The translations under genes and the position numbers were made by a program. The notes under the pieces are model-generated. The model saw only the letters and a list, made by a program, of their open reading frames with translations. It was not told where the DNA came from and made no database searches. Of a stretch of DNA of 7,814 nt, positions 7,326 to 7,814 are shown piece after piece. The DNA is from Amphritea sp. (lineage in GTDB: Bacteria; Pseudomonadota; Gammaproteobacteria; Pseudomonadales; Balneatricaceae), in the NCBI GenBank assembly GCA_018067325.1, contig JAGPUU010000444.1, forward strand, positions 1-7,814. Direction: 5' to 3'. Position 1 is the stretch's first letter. The number at the start of each line of letters is the position of its first letter.

Positions 7326-7371
7326 AGCTTACTAACCCTATTTCCATAACTGGGAATTGGGTTAGTAAACT
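7326..7371 (-). promoter_or_regulatory. Long inverted repeat between binding-protein and permease genes
   Basis: Perfect 10-base arms TTACTAACCC (7329-7338) and GGGTTAGTAA (7359-7368) flank a centre that can pair further (ATT/AAT and CC/GG separated by mismatches, loop about 7346-7351). In leftward RNA the arms extend outward through one G-U pair (7328/7369) and two more pairs (7327/7370, 7326/7371). No long T run follows on the leftward side, so it is more likely a 3'-end stabiliser or processing signal than a strong terminator. A binding site for a regulator is possible but the arms are far apart for a LysR operator. Confidence 0.6.
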
Positions 7372-7402
7372 GCTTAAAAATTAACAATGAAAACAACGAG
7401 TG

Positions 7403-7429
7403 AAAGGGAGAGACAACGCTTCTCCCTTT
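7403..7429 (-). terminator. Hairpin downstream of the binding-protein gene (partial terminator or mRNA stabiliser)
   Basis: Perfect 9-bp arms AAAGGGAGA (7403-7411) and TCTCCCTTT (7421-7429) with a nine-base loop lie 16 bases beyond the binding-protein stop codon. Read leftward, the stem is followed by CACTCGTTGTTTTC, which is T-rich but interrupted, so read-through into the permeases is expected. A smaller palindrome, TTACTG-CAT-CAGTAA (7428-7442), shares two bases with it and could compete. Confidence 0.62.
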
Positions 7430-7445
7430 ACTGCATCAGTAATGG

Positions 7446-7814
7446 TTATTTCTTAGCCATACTTTCATTGCTCAGATACCACTGGCTCGGCAGGTATGGA
7501 TACATACGATAGAACTCGTAGGAAGAGGTCTTTGGCGTGTCAAAGTTAGCCAATGCATTGCTACGGTAGACCGGAGAAACCGCTTTCACCGTACCGATAA
7601 CGAACAAGTCATCAACCACACGCTTAGCGATTTCAAGACCCACCTTATCTGACTCAGCAGTACCCGCCTTCAGGGTGACAAACTTATCAGTCAGTTTCTT
7701 CATCTCAGCCACCGTGGCTGGAGGTGCAACGCCCTCGGCACCGTTAGTTTCAAGATACTGAGACCAGAGCATGCCGGTACGCAGATCGAAAAAGCTGCCG
7801 TAGGGTGGCACCAG
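7446..7814 (-). CDS. Extracellular solute-binding protein, family 5 (C-terminal 122 residues; rest outside the window)
   Basis: The C-terminal end of what is most likely the periplasmic solute-binding protein of the importer, a SBP_bac_5 (OppA/DppA/YejA-like) member. The frame is open to the window edge; the codon at 7811 is an internal GTG (Val). Visible residues include PPYGSFFDLRTGMLWSQYLE, a helical stretch ending in a VDDLFVIGTV strand, and a final YRMYPYLPSQWYLS. These resemble the closing part of family 5 proteins, where the last strand and helix pack against lobe I. The identification rests as much on the position (first of binding protein - permease - permease - ATPase) as on the sequence, because the signal peptide and ligand pocket are not in view. 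The substrate cannot be deduced. Confidence 0.85.
   Translation of the reverse strand: MVPPYGSFFDLRTGMLWSQYLETNGAEGVAPPATVAEMKKLTDKFVTLKAGTAESDKVGLEIAKRVVDDLFVIGTVKAVSPVYRSNALANFDTPKTSSYEFYRMYPYLPSQWYLSNESMAKK

Noticed and set aside
7329..7368. LysR operator (T-N11-A type) in the inverted repeat
   Set aside because: The arms are 20 bases apart and lie inside the operon; an RNA hairpin explains the extended pairing better.
7283..7445. Internal promoter for the permease genes
   Set aside because: The region is AT-rich, but I could not find a convincing -35/-10 pair at proper spacing on the leftward strand.

Overview
The window looks like chromosomal DNA of a flagellated gammaproteobacterium. 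G+C is roughly one half, the proteins read like those of marine or environmental Oceanospirillales/Pseudomonas-type bacteria, and a 5'-UTR carries a textbook flagellar (sigma-28/FliA) -10 element. The taxonomic guess is an inference from style, not from a marker gene. No rRNA, tRNA, insertion sequence, CRISPR array or phage gene is visible.

Left part (1-2193). A large sensor enzyme of cyclic-di-GMP metabolism runs rightward. It is cut at its 5' end by the window edge and has the order PAS (partial) - PAS - GGDEF - EAL. It converges on a tiny leftward gene of 65 codons whose product resembles the YjfB 'putative motility protein' family. A compact hairpin between the two 3' ends serves as a terminator for both directions and is stronger for the leftward transcript. 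The small gene has its own short upstream region with a near-ideal sigma-28 promoter, TCAAGA-N12-GCCGATAA, followed by a good ribosome binding site. This FliA-driven small gene is the most interesting item in the window.

Right part (2224-7814). A leftward operon encodes an ABC importer of the peptide/opine/nickel class in the YejABEF order: the C-terminal end of a substrate-binding protein (5' part outside the window), a DppB/YejB-type permease, a DppC/YejE-type permease, and a double ATPase (YejF-type, two complete nucleotide-binding domains). A LysR-type regulator is the last gene. From the first permease onward the genes overlap or are one base apart, so translation is probably coupled. 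The 163-base gap between the binding-protein gene and the permeases holds two substantial inverted repeats. These fit the usual need to make far more binding protein than membrane components. No terminator is seen after the LysR gene, so its transcript may continue through the YjfB-like gene to the shared terminator.

The solute carried by the transporter cannot be read from the sequence. Both permeases have features away from the minimal DppB/DppC plan: an additional N-terminal hydrophobic segment in the first, and a periplasmic insertion of roughly 120 residues in the second.
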